This document shows, piece by piece, positions 46,610 through 56,473 of a stretch of 64,000 nt of DNA. This DNA is from Litsea cubeba. Taxonomy: Eukaryota; Streptophyta; Magnoliopsida; Laurales; Lauraceae. The stretch lies in NCBI GenBank assembly GCA_012931725.1, contig CM022944.1, positions 72,325,784-72,389,783 of the forward strand, read 5' to 3'. Position numbers and translations under genes: made by a program. The stretch's first letter is position 1. Every line of letters starts with the position of its first letter. The notes beneath the pieces were generated by a model that ran no database searches, had not been told where the DNA came from, and saw nothing but the letters and a program-made list of their open reading frames with translations.

Positions 46610-47267
46610 CTGTAAAGGATGGAAAAGAAAAAGATCAAACATCAAAATGACAAATTTTCACTAAAAAAAAATCTGGCGAAATTTTGACAAGATGCCGGGG
46701 CAATTCCGAAGAAAAAAAACTATCCCGAAAGATATAGAAAGCTTGAAGATGGGCTCAACATTGCTGTGAGCTCCGAAACTCCAAACTTTCGAAAACTCAA
46801 AGTCTCCGCAAAATCAGGAAGGGCTCAACATCGCTGCGAGCTCCAAATTCCCAAATTTGCGAAAACTTCTAGGTATGCTATCACATCATGCTATAATTCA
46901 ATTTACAAAAAAAATATACATGCATGAACATCTTGGTTTGCCAAAAAAAAGGGGGCATTATCATGATGAGAAAAATAAAAAGAAAAAAAAAGGAAGAAAG
47001 AAAACTTTCTCAAAAAAAAAAGAAGAAAGGATCAGAAAAAAAAAAGAGAGAGAAAAAGGGGCTGGCCCACAGGCCAGATCCATTACGGATCTGTCCGTAT
47101 GGCCCACAAAAGAGAAAAAAATGCAAAAAAAAAGAAAGCATAAAAAAAAACGTGTAAAAAAAAAAGCAAACACGTGGAAAAGAAAAAAATAAAGAAAAGA
47201 AAAGAAAGAAACAAAAAAAAGAAAAAACCTTTTCCTACCATGGGTTTTCTTGAAAAAGGGAATTTAC
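46610..47267 (-). other. Leading intron and upstream region of B's antisense gene
   Basis: Donor TCAA/GTAAATT at 47267 and acceptor CCTTTACAG at 46610, matching A's 5804-6485. The region is A-rich on the plus strand. It contains two copies (about 46752 and 46826) of GGCTCAACATYGCTGYGAGC, which on the minus strand is the ATGTTGAGCC motif shared with the gag leader. Confidence 0.6.
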
Positions 47268-48446
47268 TTGAAGCCGTTGATGGAGAAGAAGAAGAAAAGT
47301 CTTGAAGATCTTGAAGAAGAAGAACTCTTGGTCTTGAAGCCCTCTTGGGATTGTTGCAAAAGAAAGCAATAAGAGCAAGAGATCCAACCTCCTCCTTGCT
47401 TTTATTGAAGAGAGCAAACCAAAAAAGGAAAGAAGAAAGAGGTAAGTGTTACTAATTAGTAACCTTACCAAAAGAAAGAAATTAGAAAGATTCTTTCCCA
47501 AAAGAAAGATATCTTGAGGGATTCTCTCCCAAAAAGAAGTCAATTAGAGATTTTCTCTGAAAAGATAGGATCAATGAAAGATTCTTTCCCAAAGGAAGAT
47601 ATCTTGAGATATTCTCTCCCAAAATAAAGGAAACATGAGAGATTCTCTCCAAGTAAAGTTATTCTTAGATATTCTCTATCCAAAGGAGATATTTTTGGAT
47701 ATTCTTTATAAAAATGACACCATATGAGATCTAAGCCATTTCAAAAGCTTAGGGTCCCATGGGTTAGCCCATATGAGCCATGTTTGACCACCTAGGCACT
47801 AAAAAAAAAATTTTGGGCCTTTAGTCAAAGAGAAATCCCTCTTACCAAGAGCATACAAAAATGGTTCCATGCCTCTTTTGAGTTGATTGGACCATAGAAA
47901 AAAAAGAATTCCAAGCCCCATGAGCTTCCAAAAATCAAACCATCCAGCCTCATCTACAAAATTGAGCTAAAATCTTGAAATTGACATTCTGCAAAAATCC
48001 AAACCAAATCCTGGTCCCCTAACTTGCCACATACAGCTTGTTAGGTCACAAGACCAAAACCAAAAACCAAAACCTGATCCCCTAACTTGCCACATACAGC
48101 CTGTTAGGTCACAAGATCAAAACCAAAATTGACCCTCCAACATTCCACATACAGCTTGTTGGGTCACACGGTCAAAACCAAACTCGACCCCCTAACCTGC
48201 CACATACAGCCTGTTAGGTCATAAGGTCAACACCCAAATCCACATCCCTGATGTCATCTTCAAAACTTTACCTCGAGATGGTACGTGATCCCTTTCACTA
48301 CCATAAAATTCCCCTGGAAGCTCAAAAGGCTACAAATACCAAAAAGAAAGACTGCTCAAAGACTCTTGGTCAAGTCACAAGCTCTCCTTCACAAAATTTC
48401 TTCAAAGCACATCGACTACAAAAGTTAAGCAACTTGTCGCTGCACC
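47268..48446 (-). other. Promoter-side region of B's antisense gene
   Basis: No gene supported. It holds the decayed GAGATATTCTCTCCCAA array (47450-47700) and four units of CTTGTTAGGTCACAAGAYC or close variants (about 48030-48230). A TTATAAAG-like sequence at about 47704 (minus) is a possible TATA. It ends at the polypurine tract. Confidence 0.5.
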
Positions 48447-48459
48447 TCGAGGGGGCATT
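48447..48459 (+). promoter_or_regulatory. Polypurine tract of element B
   Basis: tcgagggggcatt directly before TGTTGACA of the 3' LTR; matches element A's 4648-4662. It is the plus-strand primer of Ty3/gypsy elements. Confidence 0.78.
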
Positions 48460-48747
48460 TGTTGACACCAAAAATGTCACTTTGCCTCTTCAAGATCCAA
48501 AAAGCTACATGAAGTCGCAACCTGCCATAAATAAGCAATGCTACTTCCAACAAATCAAATCTTGTCAGAATCAAACAAAAACTGCAAGATCCTTCAAGAC
48601 AGCCAAAAGTGGAGTACACAAGAAGTTTCGGGCCATTTCAAAATCATTTGGCCTAACTTCGCTTCTCCGGCAGCTGAAAAGGAGCTCTCGGCAGCGAAAG
48701 CATCGGAGACACCAAATCTTCGATTAGAGCTGATGGATGGTCTCAAA

Positions 48748-48897
48748 GCAAAAGTCTACCTGCACCGATGGGGAGCCCGGGCTGTGGCCCGGCTCCCCAT
48801 GGTAGACGTTGGATCCCATGTGCGCCTGGGATCCAACGGCTCCCATGGGGAGCCGGGCCACAGCCCGGGGTCCCCATCGGTGCAGGTAGCAGGGCTC
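48748..48897. mobile_element. 150-bp hairpin MITE (Mutator-like) in the 3' LTR
   Basis: Absent from the 5' LTR. It is flanked by a 9-bp direct repeat ggtctcaaa (48739-48747 and 48898-48906). It has inverted repeats of about 47 bp (CTACCTGCACCGATGGGGA and on) and an inner inverted repeat around GTTGGATCCCA/TGGGATCCAAC, so almost all of it can fold as a hairpin. A 9-bp duplication and long terminal inverted repeats fit a MULE-derived MITE. The outer 8 bases on each side do not pair, so its exact ends are uncertain. Confidence 0.8.
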
Positions 48898-50335
48898 GGT
48901 CTCAAAATACATCCAAAAGGCTCCACGTCAAGTTCCGAGTCAAACCGACAACATTTGACCCTACATCAACCCTCGAACAGCCAAACCAAGCCTCTCGGCG
49001 GCGAGAACCTCCGAGGCCATCACTCATCACATAGAGCACATGGACGGCTTCAAAATGCTTATAAAGGGCTACACGTCAAATCTCAGGTCATTTCGACAAC
49101 ATTTGACCAGACTTTGACGCTCGGAAGCCAAATCAGGCCTCTCGGCGGCGAAGCTCCCCGGGACCATGGTTTCCAAGATAGAGCCTACGGATCATCTTAA
49201 AATGACTCCAATAGGTTCCCTGTCAAATTTCAAGTCAATCAGACATCGGTTGACCGCACATCAAGCCGCGACATCTTCATCGCAACAAAAGCAAGTCTAC
49301 TGGTGATAGGACTCCAAACGGCTTCAAACCTCAAACAAAAGCCTATGGTTGGTCTTATTTATTGCTCAGCAGGCTTCTCCCCAAATTTTAGGTCATTCCG
49401 ACATCGTTTGTCCCAGTTTTAGCTTCTAACGGAAAATCGGCAGCTCTGCACGACAAAGTCTTCGGCTTTCTCAGAAAATTGGTAACTTTGCAAAACAAAA
49501 TACAAGGATTCTCATCAGGTTTTCTACTAGGATATCAGGCCAATAAATGATAAAAAATGTCAAGGAAAAATACAAAAGAATAAAGAATAAAAAAATAGCA
49601 AAAACGGACACAAAACGGGACAAAAGGAGGGAAAACCCCCCCAGGGTCGCAGGGGCCTTGGGCCCGGGATCACCGGGAGGGCCCCGGAAACCCCGTTTTT
49701 TGCCATTTTTTTGCGATTCGAAGCGTCCGGCCTCTGGTATTTTCCAAAATTCATACTTTTGAGACACCAAATCCTCTGACTTCCGTCAAAATCACGGGTC
49801 AATCATCAAGAGTATCAAAATCAACATTGATCGCCAACCGGTCAACCAAAAAAGTGTGCTTTCTACCCGACCGATCGAGAAATCAACTGGACAGATGGCA
49901 CCGACCCGCTATTGGCAACCAATACCTGAAGTTACGTGGTCATCTGATGTCGATCTACATAAAGATCCATCGTTGATCATCGCTAGAAGAATCCCAAAGG
50001 ACGTGTCACGGCTCGCGACTCTTCAACTGCTCGGCGACCACTTAATGCGATTAATTGACCAGCTTTATTGCAGTCATTAATTCATTTCTTTGGACGGCCC
50101 AATCAGAAGCAAGCATCCGGGAGTTACAAGTCAAGAGATTCATGACATTTAAACCATGAAACTCCTCCCATGATGGCAATGAAAGGCGATTAAATGCCCT
50201 TAATCTCCTCCGGCCAATCAGAAGCCAAGAAAAAGGAGTTACAAAATAAAGAAATTAAATCCTGTAGCACCTCCCATTATGCGGCTTAATGACTATAAAA
50301 GCCCATAAACCCTCCTAAATGGCTACCAAAAAGCC

Positions 50336-50343
50336 TATAAATA
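50336..50343 (+). promoter_or_regulatory. TATA box of element B's 3' LTR
   Basis: CCTATAAATAGG context; a second candidate, ACTATAAAAG, is at 50292-50301. A transcript would start near 50365-50375, leaving about 840 bp of R-U5. The 5' LTR lacks this region. Confidence 0.7.
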
Positions 50344-50490
50344 GGAGAGCACTCCAAGAAGAAAACACACGACAGACTATAGAAAATCCGGAAACTCAGA
50401 TAGAAAAAGGCATCAGAAATCTAAGAGAAAGAAAGAGAGAAAACTCTACGGAAGTTCTACACCGACCACCGCTACAAGGTGACAAAAGTC

Positions 50491-50520
50491 CCTTGGGGGG
50501 TACCCCCCCCCCCCCCAAGG
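50491..50520. repeat. G6/C14 inverted repeat in the 3' LTR
   Basis: CCTTGGGGGGTACC followed by a run of C and AAGG. It would form a short GC hairpin in the RNA leader. The C run may vary in length or be a sequencing problem. Confidence 0.75.
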
Positions 50521-50851
50521 TCCTTGCCTTCTCCTTCTGCCTCCAATTGCTTAGACGTGGCTTTTCAGCCGGTCTACTTGGCTTTTTATTGGACATAGGA
50601 CCTCCTCTTAGTCTTCGTCCTCTAAAAACATGAGGTTATAGCCAAGCCAAGCGAATCAATAGCATCCTCTGTTCTCATCTGCATGGATGATGGCGAAGTC
50701 CACATATAGCTTGCGACCGTCAATCTGAATGGGTCCCCCACAATCTCCTGAGAAGTTAGGTCCTCCTTTTTTTGCTTTTCAATGTAGTTTGTATTTTTTC
50801 AAAAGAGACAAAAATCACAACTCGTCTTTCATTATTGATAAGGATTGTAAA

Positions 50852-50930
50852 TCGGCTATAAACGCCAAAATCGGCTATAAATGCCAAAAACTGGCTATAA
50901 ATGCCAAAATTGGCTATAAATGCCAAAAAA
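50852..50930. repeat. CGGCTATAAATGCC array in U5
   Basis: Four units (cggctataaacgcc, cggctataaatgcc, tggctataaatgcc twice), period 18-20 bp. The same word forms the tandem array in the 3' spacer of all three sister elements (for example 42026-42095 and 57007-57070). The 5' LTR retains a single unit at 28317-28329. Confidence 0.85.
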
Positions 50931-51208
50931 AAAATCGCCTTTCACGGCAAATCAAGAAAATGTCTCTTTTCTTAAATATATGTGTAATGGAAAACTTAAA
51001 AGAAGTTGATTTTCTTGTTACTTGCAAAGGTTGATCTCCAGATCACCACTTGCAATTCCAAGTAAAATAGAAAATCTGGCACACCCACACAAAAGAAATG
51101 TTGATGCACGCCTCTGCTCCCTCCGGTTACGAAAGGATCGGACCCAAACGGACTCCCACGTCCGCCGACCTCAGTAGAACCGAGAGAGCAGAATGCGCTG
51201 GTCCATCA

Positions 51209-51213
51209 GGCCG
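51209..51213. repeat. Target-site duplication of element B, right copy
   Basis: ggccg directly after the LTR end CCATCA, matching 27178-27182. Confidence 0.95.
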
Positions 51214-52625
51214 GACTTGCCGCATCTATGGCAATCCAGGAAGGGGAAAACATGCAAATCACAGTGTGTGAGAGAAGAATCCTCCCTCCTCTTAACACAC
51301 GCCAAGCAGTTACTGAATGCCACCGAGTGGTTGGAAGTCGGATTTCTATCCTTCAACCTTCAAACGGCGACTGGAGGGATCCGTTCATTGATTACACTAT
51401 GTTCGGAATCCTACCTGAAGATCCAAAAGAACGGGTAAGCATCCAAAGGCGAACCCCAAGCTTTCATTTGGATATTCTTTCAAAAATCCTTTACAGGAAA
51501 TCCTTCAACGGAGTATTTCTACGCTGCTTTTCACAACAAGAGGCTGAAGAAACACTCAAAGAAGTTCATGCTGGTCTTTGCGGAGCTCATCAGGCTGGTC
51601 CCAAGCTCTATGATCAGATAAAAAGGTTTGGTTATTACTGGCCTACCATGGTAGCCGACGCAATGCAATTTGCTAAGCGCTGCCAACAATGCCAAGTTCA
51701 TGGAGATTACATTCACTTGCCTCCAGAATGGCTACATCCTACAGCGATTTCATGGCCTTTCGAAGCCTGGGGTATGGACATCATAGGTCCTATTTCTCCC
51801 CCTTCGAGCAAAGGTCATCGCTTCATCTTCGCCGCTACGAATTATTTCTCCAAGTGGTCAGAAGCATTTGCGCTCAACGAAATGAAGACCTCATCAGTCC
51901 TTCAGTTCCTGCGCACCGACATCATTTATCGTTTCGGCATACCCAAAAGATTCGTCCATGATAATGGACCACAATTCCGGGATCATCGATTCTACAGGTT
52001 CTTTAATAAATACAAAATCCAAAGCTGTTCTTCGACTCCATACAATCCGGCATCAAATGGATTAGCAGAAGCTTTCAATAAAACACTCTACAAAATCCTC
52101 AAGAAAATGGTCTCCAGTAAAAAAAAAAGACTAGAACGACAAACTGTCTGAAGCTTTGTGGGCCTATCGAACTACCATTCGAGGACCAACCCATAGCACC
52201 CCATTCTCCTTGGTTTATGGATGCGAAGCTGTCGTGCCCTTGGAAGTACAAATTCCTTCCTTGAGGGTATCTTTACAAAATGACATGACTCAAGAAGGCA
52301 ATGTCAAATTGCGACTCCATGAGCTGGACAATCTTGATGAGAGACGGCTCGAAGCTCGACAAAGCATTGAACTTTACCAAGCACGCATGGCAGGATCTTT
52401 CGACAAGAAGGTCAGGCAATGCGCCTACAAAAAGGGCGACTTGGTTCTTGCGGTGAAAAGAACAATGGTCTTCGCTCACAAATCCAATGGCAAGTTTGAG
52501 CCAAAATGAGAGGGACCCTACGTCATTGACAAAGTCTTCTCCAACGGCGCATACGCCCTCCTAAACATGGAAGGTGACAGATGTACGCTACTATCAACGG
52601 CAAGTTCTTAAAGCGGTACTACCCT
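51214..52625 (+). pseudogene. Element D RNase H end and integrase
   Basis: Resumes with LAASMAIQEGENMQITVCERR and runs through the integrase finger (HAGLCGAHQ ... CQQCQVHG), core (WGMDIIGP, VHDNGPQFRDH, NGLAEAFNKT: D, D, E all present) to a frameshift at an A run near 52120, then 52156-52509 and the end KRYYP near 52625. A stop at 52507 lies in the WEGPY module. This is the best-preserved integrase core in the window: 307 residues open. Confidence 0.9.
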
Positions 52626-53008
52626 TGAGGACTTACCCAACTGGGTAAGAGCAATGCCTGTACGGCCAAAACCTATTTCCAGGTACTTGCTCGTCAAACC
52701 CGCTCATTTTAGAATTTTCATATCAAATGTTGAAGTTTCTAGAAATTCAAACAATGTTTACTTTCATCGTTTCATTGTTAAAAAATTTTCAAGTTTAGGA
52801 GCCTCTCCCTAACTTGACCAAAATTTTCAATCCTTGAACCCAAAATTTTCAATCCTTGAACCCAAAATTCATGGTTAGAAACAAAATCTGGATTTAGGGA
52901 TTTCCACCCTAGTCCACCTGGCCTTTTACCTCCAAAATGGTTTCAGGTCAAAATTTACGACCCTCGTGTCTTTAAACAAAAGAAAGTTTTTTTTTTCAAA
53001 AACCACGG
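52626..53008 (+). other. Element D spacer, first part
   Basis: Conserved non-coding sequence matching 10330-10678 of A (reversed) and 41214-41550 of B. It includes a short tandem copy of CCCAAAATTYTCAATCCTTG not seen in B. It ends at the solo LTR. Confidence 0.75.
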
Positions 53009-53692
53009 TGTGAGAACCCGACCCCAGATTTCTTGGTTTATCGTGTTTTTAATTATGGATTTATTTTCTCAGTGGGATTAGTGGTTATTTGATTGAATTT
53101 CTGAGTTTGATTATATCTTCTTTGGTTTTGGGAAGTTTTGAGAGCCAGTGAACCTAGACAATGAGCGTAGGGTCCTATTTATTTTGTGTGGTCATTATGG
53201 AGATATTCTTTTTGATTTCTAAAAATTTCCATTTCAGCTTTGTTCGACTAATCTCGCCATTCCCTACAACTTTCGTGTTCACTCCGTGCCCATCCGAAAC
53301 TCCGAAAATCAGTTTTTCCAGCCCTAGGGGCAAAACCAATATTTTCACATTGAATCTGGACTCAAATTTTAAGATCTCAGAACCTTGCCAAATATATACT
53401 TTTTGGAAACTAGATTTTATGAGAAACATTTCTCTCTTCGTTGTCAATCGCATCAGAGGTCTAAAAATTGATGTTTTAACCCTTGAAATCCCAAATCTTC
53501 CATTATTTTGATCCATTTGACCAAATAGTTGACTTTTTCTGTGGACCCTGGAAGTATGTCAATATTAGCCTTGTTGGAAAGATAATTTTATGCCAGACAC
53601 TTTTCATGTTTTAAGTTTCTTGATCCAAGGTCTATAATGCCCTCTAATCTCCATTACAAGTTTTAAGTGTGGTGGGGCCCACACCCGCCCAT

Positions 53693-53699
53693 TATAAAA
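53693..53699 (+). promoter_or_regulatory. TATA box of solo LTR H
   Basis: CATTATAAAAAG, 685 bp into the LTR and just after the palindrome GTGGGGCCCACAC-like stretch. LTR F has TATAAAA at 502 bp. Confidence 0.6.
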
Positions 53700-54738
53700 A
53701 GTACTATTCTCCTTACTTCTCCCTCATCCGTTGCAGCCCAAAGGGGGAGCTCTGCAACTGAGCTTCCCCTCCCTTTGCTTCTTGTTTTCTCCTCCCCATT
53801 CATGGAGGAAATCCTTGCCATTTGGAAACCCAACCATGCCATCTTCTTCCCCATCTGTCTCGCTCTCCATGGATGCTATTTTTGTGCAAAACCAAGATGG
53901 GGCAGCCCCTTCTCCAAGCTTCTCCTTGCTGGTTGTTGGTCTTAGAGGTAAGAGCTTCCCTCACACCTTCTATTTTGTGCAATGGCAGCCCTTTAAGTTC
54001 TATTTCCTAGCTTGATTTGAGCCCATTCCTTATCTTTCTTGATTTGCCATTTTAGGGTTGTAATGGGTTTGTTTTGGGGGTTTTCTAGGTATTTCTTGTA
54101 GTATGATCTTGATAGTGTTTTGAGCTTGGACTTTCTTAGCTTGGACCCAAGGCAAGTGGATGAATGGATGATTTCAAGTGTTAACATGTTTTATGAGAAA
54201 AATATGGATTTTCATTACTTGTTCTTAATGATTTAATACTTGCCTTTAATCATGCTTTTCACTATGATTTTCTATTGCTTTTGAAAAGATGATTTTTGAA
54301 TGCTAACATATTTATGGGAAATCTTGATTTACATTAATTATTTTTGGTGATCTCATATGTGTTCTCATCTACATTCTTGATATAGTTTCCATTGCTTTTA
54401 AAATGCATATTGATGAGTCTTGTTACATTGTTTAATATCTTGGAAATGGTTGCATATGATTTTGTTAAAGCTTTTTTATAGTACATATGGATTTTTATGA
54501 ATGATGGGTCATCACTTGATTGAATGTGTTGAAATGGATGGTTGTTTGGATGGAATTTTGATAGAAGAATGGATGAGGTTGAATAGTGAATTTGAAGTGT
54601 TGGGAATAGAAGTTTTGATTGATGAAATGGAGGAGCTTTTAGCTCAATACTATTGCAGGGATCTGACCCTTAAAAATGAGAAATGTTTGGAGGAAGGAAG
54701 GACTGAAAACAACTTCAGAAATCTGCTCCCGCAGTAAC

Positions 54739-54986
54739 GTCGGTCAGCTGTCGGTCAGCATGTCGGCAACCGACAGCCAACTGACAGGTGACCGACACCA
54801 GTTCGGTCCCAATTCCAGAGAGCTGCAATTTTCTGTAATTTCTGATGCAGAAGTGTCGGTCAGCCGACAATGAACTGACAGCCCCTCGGTTCCAATTCCC
54901 GAGAGCTGTTTTCTCCCCATTTCTGGACTCGGCTAGCCGTCGGTCAACTTGTCGGTCGACCGACATGACCCTGTCGGTTAACCGAC
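54739..54986. repeat. GTCGGTC palindrome cluster in LTR H
   Basis: Many forms of GTCGGTC/GACCGAC, including GTCGGTCAGC at 54739 and 54750 (11 bp apart), GTCGGTCAGCCGAC at 54855, CGGCTAGCCG at 54930, the perfect palindrome GTCGGTCGACCGAC at 54951-54964 and GTCGGTTAACCGAC at 54973-54986 (22 bp apart). The core CGGTCGACCG is the same word found in the copia LTR. Confidence 0.85.
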
Positions 54987-56473
54987 AAGCCAACCGAGGG
55001 TTGACCGAAATTTCAATCTTGATGGATCTCTTTTGAAGAACTTATGGAACTATATGGGAGAAGAATGTAAAACTATATTAAAGAAGAAATCCCTTTATCA
55101 TGATTTGTTAAGATCCTTAGATTTGTCAATGTATGTAAGGTCCCGGAATGTTTTTAATTCTTAAAGAGTACCAAAGGTTTATCAAACCTAACATACAAAA
55201 CCCTATACACATTGATTTAAATCTTGGACTTTCAACACTTGGCTCGGAGATTTATCGAATCCATTTGTACCTGATTTTACCGTTTTCACTTGTACATTAC
55301 AAGTTTTGTGCCTTGTAACTAGTCTTGCCCCGGATATGGTTTTTAGCATAATTGCTATCTTGTTCCTGCTTGACCTGATATGATATGTCTTATGCTGATG
55401 AGCATCTTGCCCCGATATATATACGTATTGTTTTGTTTTCTTGCACATGACCTATGAATCGGCACCACTAAGCTTGGATGTACCTTGTCGGTTTGATCCA
55501 TCGGCTTGAAGATCCCCCTTTTGTCCTGCCAGCTGCAGCCTGGATCTTGTCTTGTCTTGCTATCCGGTTCGCTACCGTGTTCTTGTCTTGCTATATGTAT
55601 ATTATTATATAAAATTGTTGACTCTCCTCACCTCGTGTGACTGAGGTCAACACCCTGACTTGCTCTCATCACTTTAGTGAGAAAGGATTTAGCTTCATGT
55701 GATTGCCATCTTGACAGTTCCTGATCCTTGGTACATTTACTGTTTTATATTAATCATGTCTTTTCTTAATAAATGATGTATTATATTTTATGAAATTCAT
55801 TATTCATACATGCTTTAAATGATTTCTCGACTTGTCAAATATTCATGATTTCAAATACATTACAATTATGTACAACTTTTGATCAAATAACATGATTTAT
55901 TACATGTTTTATCATTTCATAGTTCATATCTTTTCACCCACCTGCTAGACTGTTGTTTCTGACCCACTACTTTGGTACTCAGGTTCAGATTTCTTGCCCG
56001 AGTTGAGTGCATGCTTTGGCTATGGAGCCATAAGCTTGCTGGTTCTTTTGTCGGCTATGTCATGTAGACATTGAGCTTGACATCGATGCTACGTCACATA
56101 TGGGGTAGTGCTTATCTAGCTTGTTTTTATATGACTTTTATTAGCCCATTTATTGGGATTGTAATTAATATACATTGTTATTTGTAACTTCAACATATAT
56201 GGGAATGTAATATCCAGATACTGTCAGCTCTGTATTTTGTTATAATGGTTTGTTCCAGTCTGATGTGATCATTGATAAGATAACTATATGCTTGGGTTGA
56301 GTGCGATGTGGAATCCAATGGCCACAGACTTCGGGTCGCAACGCCATGAAAGCTTCGGCAAAAATATTCAGGATGTGTTGGGATGTGTTATCCTCACACA
56401 TGCGGATCTTGGGAGAAACATAAATTTTACTTAGCTCCTAATTTCAAGGCCCCTCGGGTTTGGGGTCGTGACA

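Larger units (their letters stand above)
27183..51208 (+). mobile_element. Element B: complete 24.0-kb Tat-type Ty3/gypsy retrotransposon
   Basis: Order: 5' LTR 27183-28602, primer-binding site 28606, leader 28622-30307, gag 30308-32877, protease 33537-35169, linker 35191-35952, solo LTR insert 35953-37894, RT 37895-38840, two RNase H domains 38841-39830, integrase 40053-41213, spacer arrays 41214-42705, antisense PMD-like gene 42706-46609 with leader intron to 47267, polypurine tract 48447-48459, 3' LTR 48460-51208. Without the solo LTR it is about 22 kb, very large for a Ty3/gypsy element. The first 285 bases of the two LTRs differ at about 15 sites by hand count (about 5%). Stops and frameshifts in gag, protease, RT and integrase mean it cannot move on its own. 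Confidence 0.93.
48460..51208 (+). repeat. Element B 3' LTR (2749 bp)
   Basis: TGTTGACACC ... GGTCCATCA, followed by the target duplication. U3 holds four to five degenerate units of about 165 bp (48900-49420, with TCAAAATGCT..AAAGGCT and GGTCATTTCGACAACATTTG phrases). It contains a MITE (48748-48897), a GC-rich stretch (49630-49700), two TATA boxes (50293, 50336), the G6/C14 inverted repeat (50491-50520) and an array of CGGCTATAAATGCC units (50852-50930). This LTR is near full length and shows what the 5' LTR lost. Confidence 0.92.
53009..56473 (+). mobile_element. Solo LTR H (3465 bp), Del/Tekay-like
   Basis: Starts TGTGAGAACCCGACCCC and ends GGTTTGGGGTCGTGACA, typical of Del/Tekay chromovirus LTRs. 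It is flanked by cacgg (53004-53008) and catgg (56474-56478), a 5-bp duplication with one C-to-T change at a CpG. TATAAAA is at 53693-53699. A palindrome-rich block is at 54739-54986. No internal domain is present. Short open frames inside it have no recognisable homology. Confidence 0.85.

Noticed and set aside
46857..47192. Lys-rich open frame
   Set aside because: Product of A runs in the intron of the antisense gene; not conserved in A.
54501..54737. 78-residue acidic frame in solo LTR H
   Set aside because: Short, no homologue seen in LTR F at the same place; likely chance.
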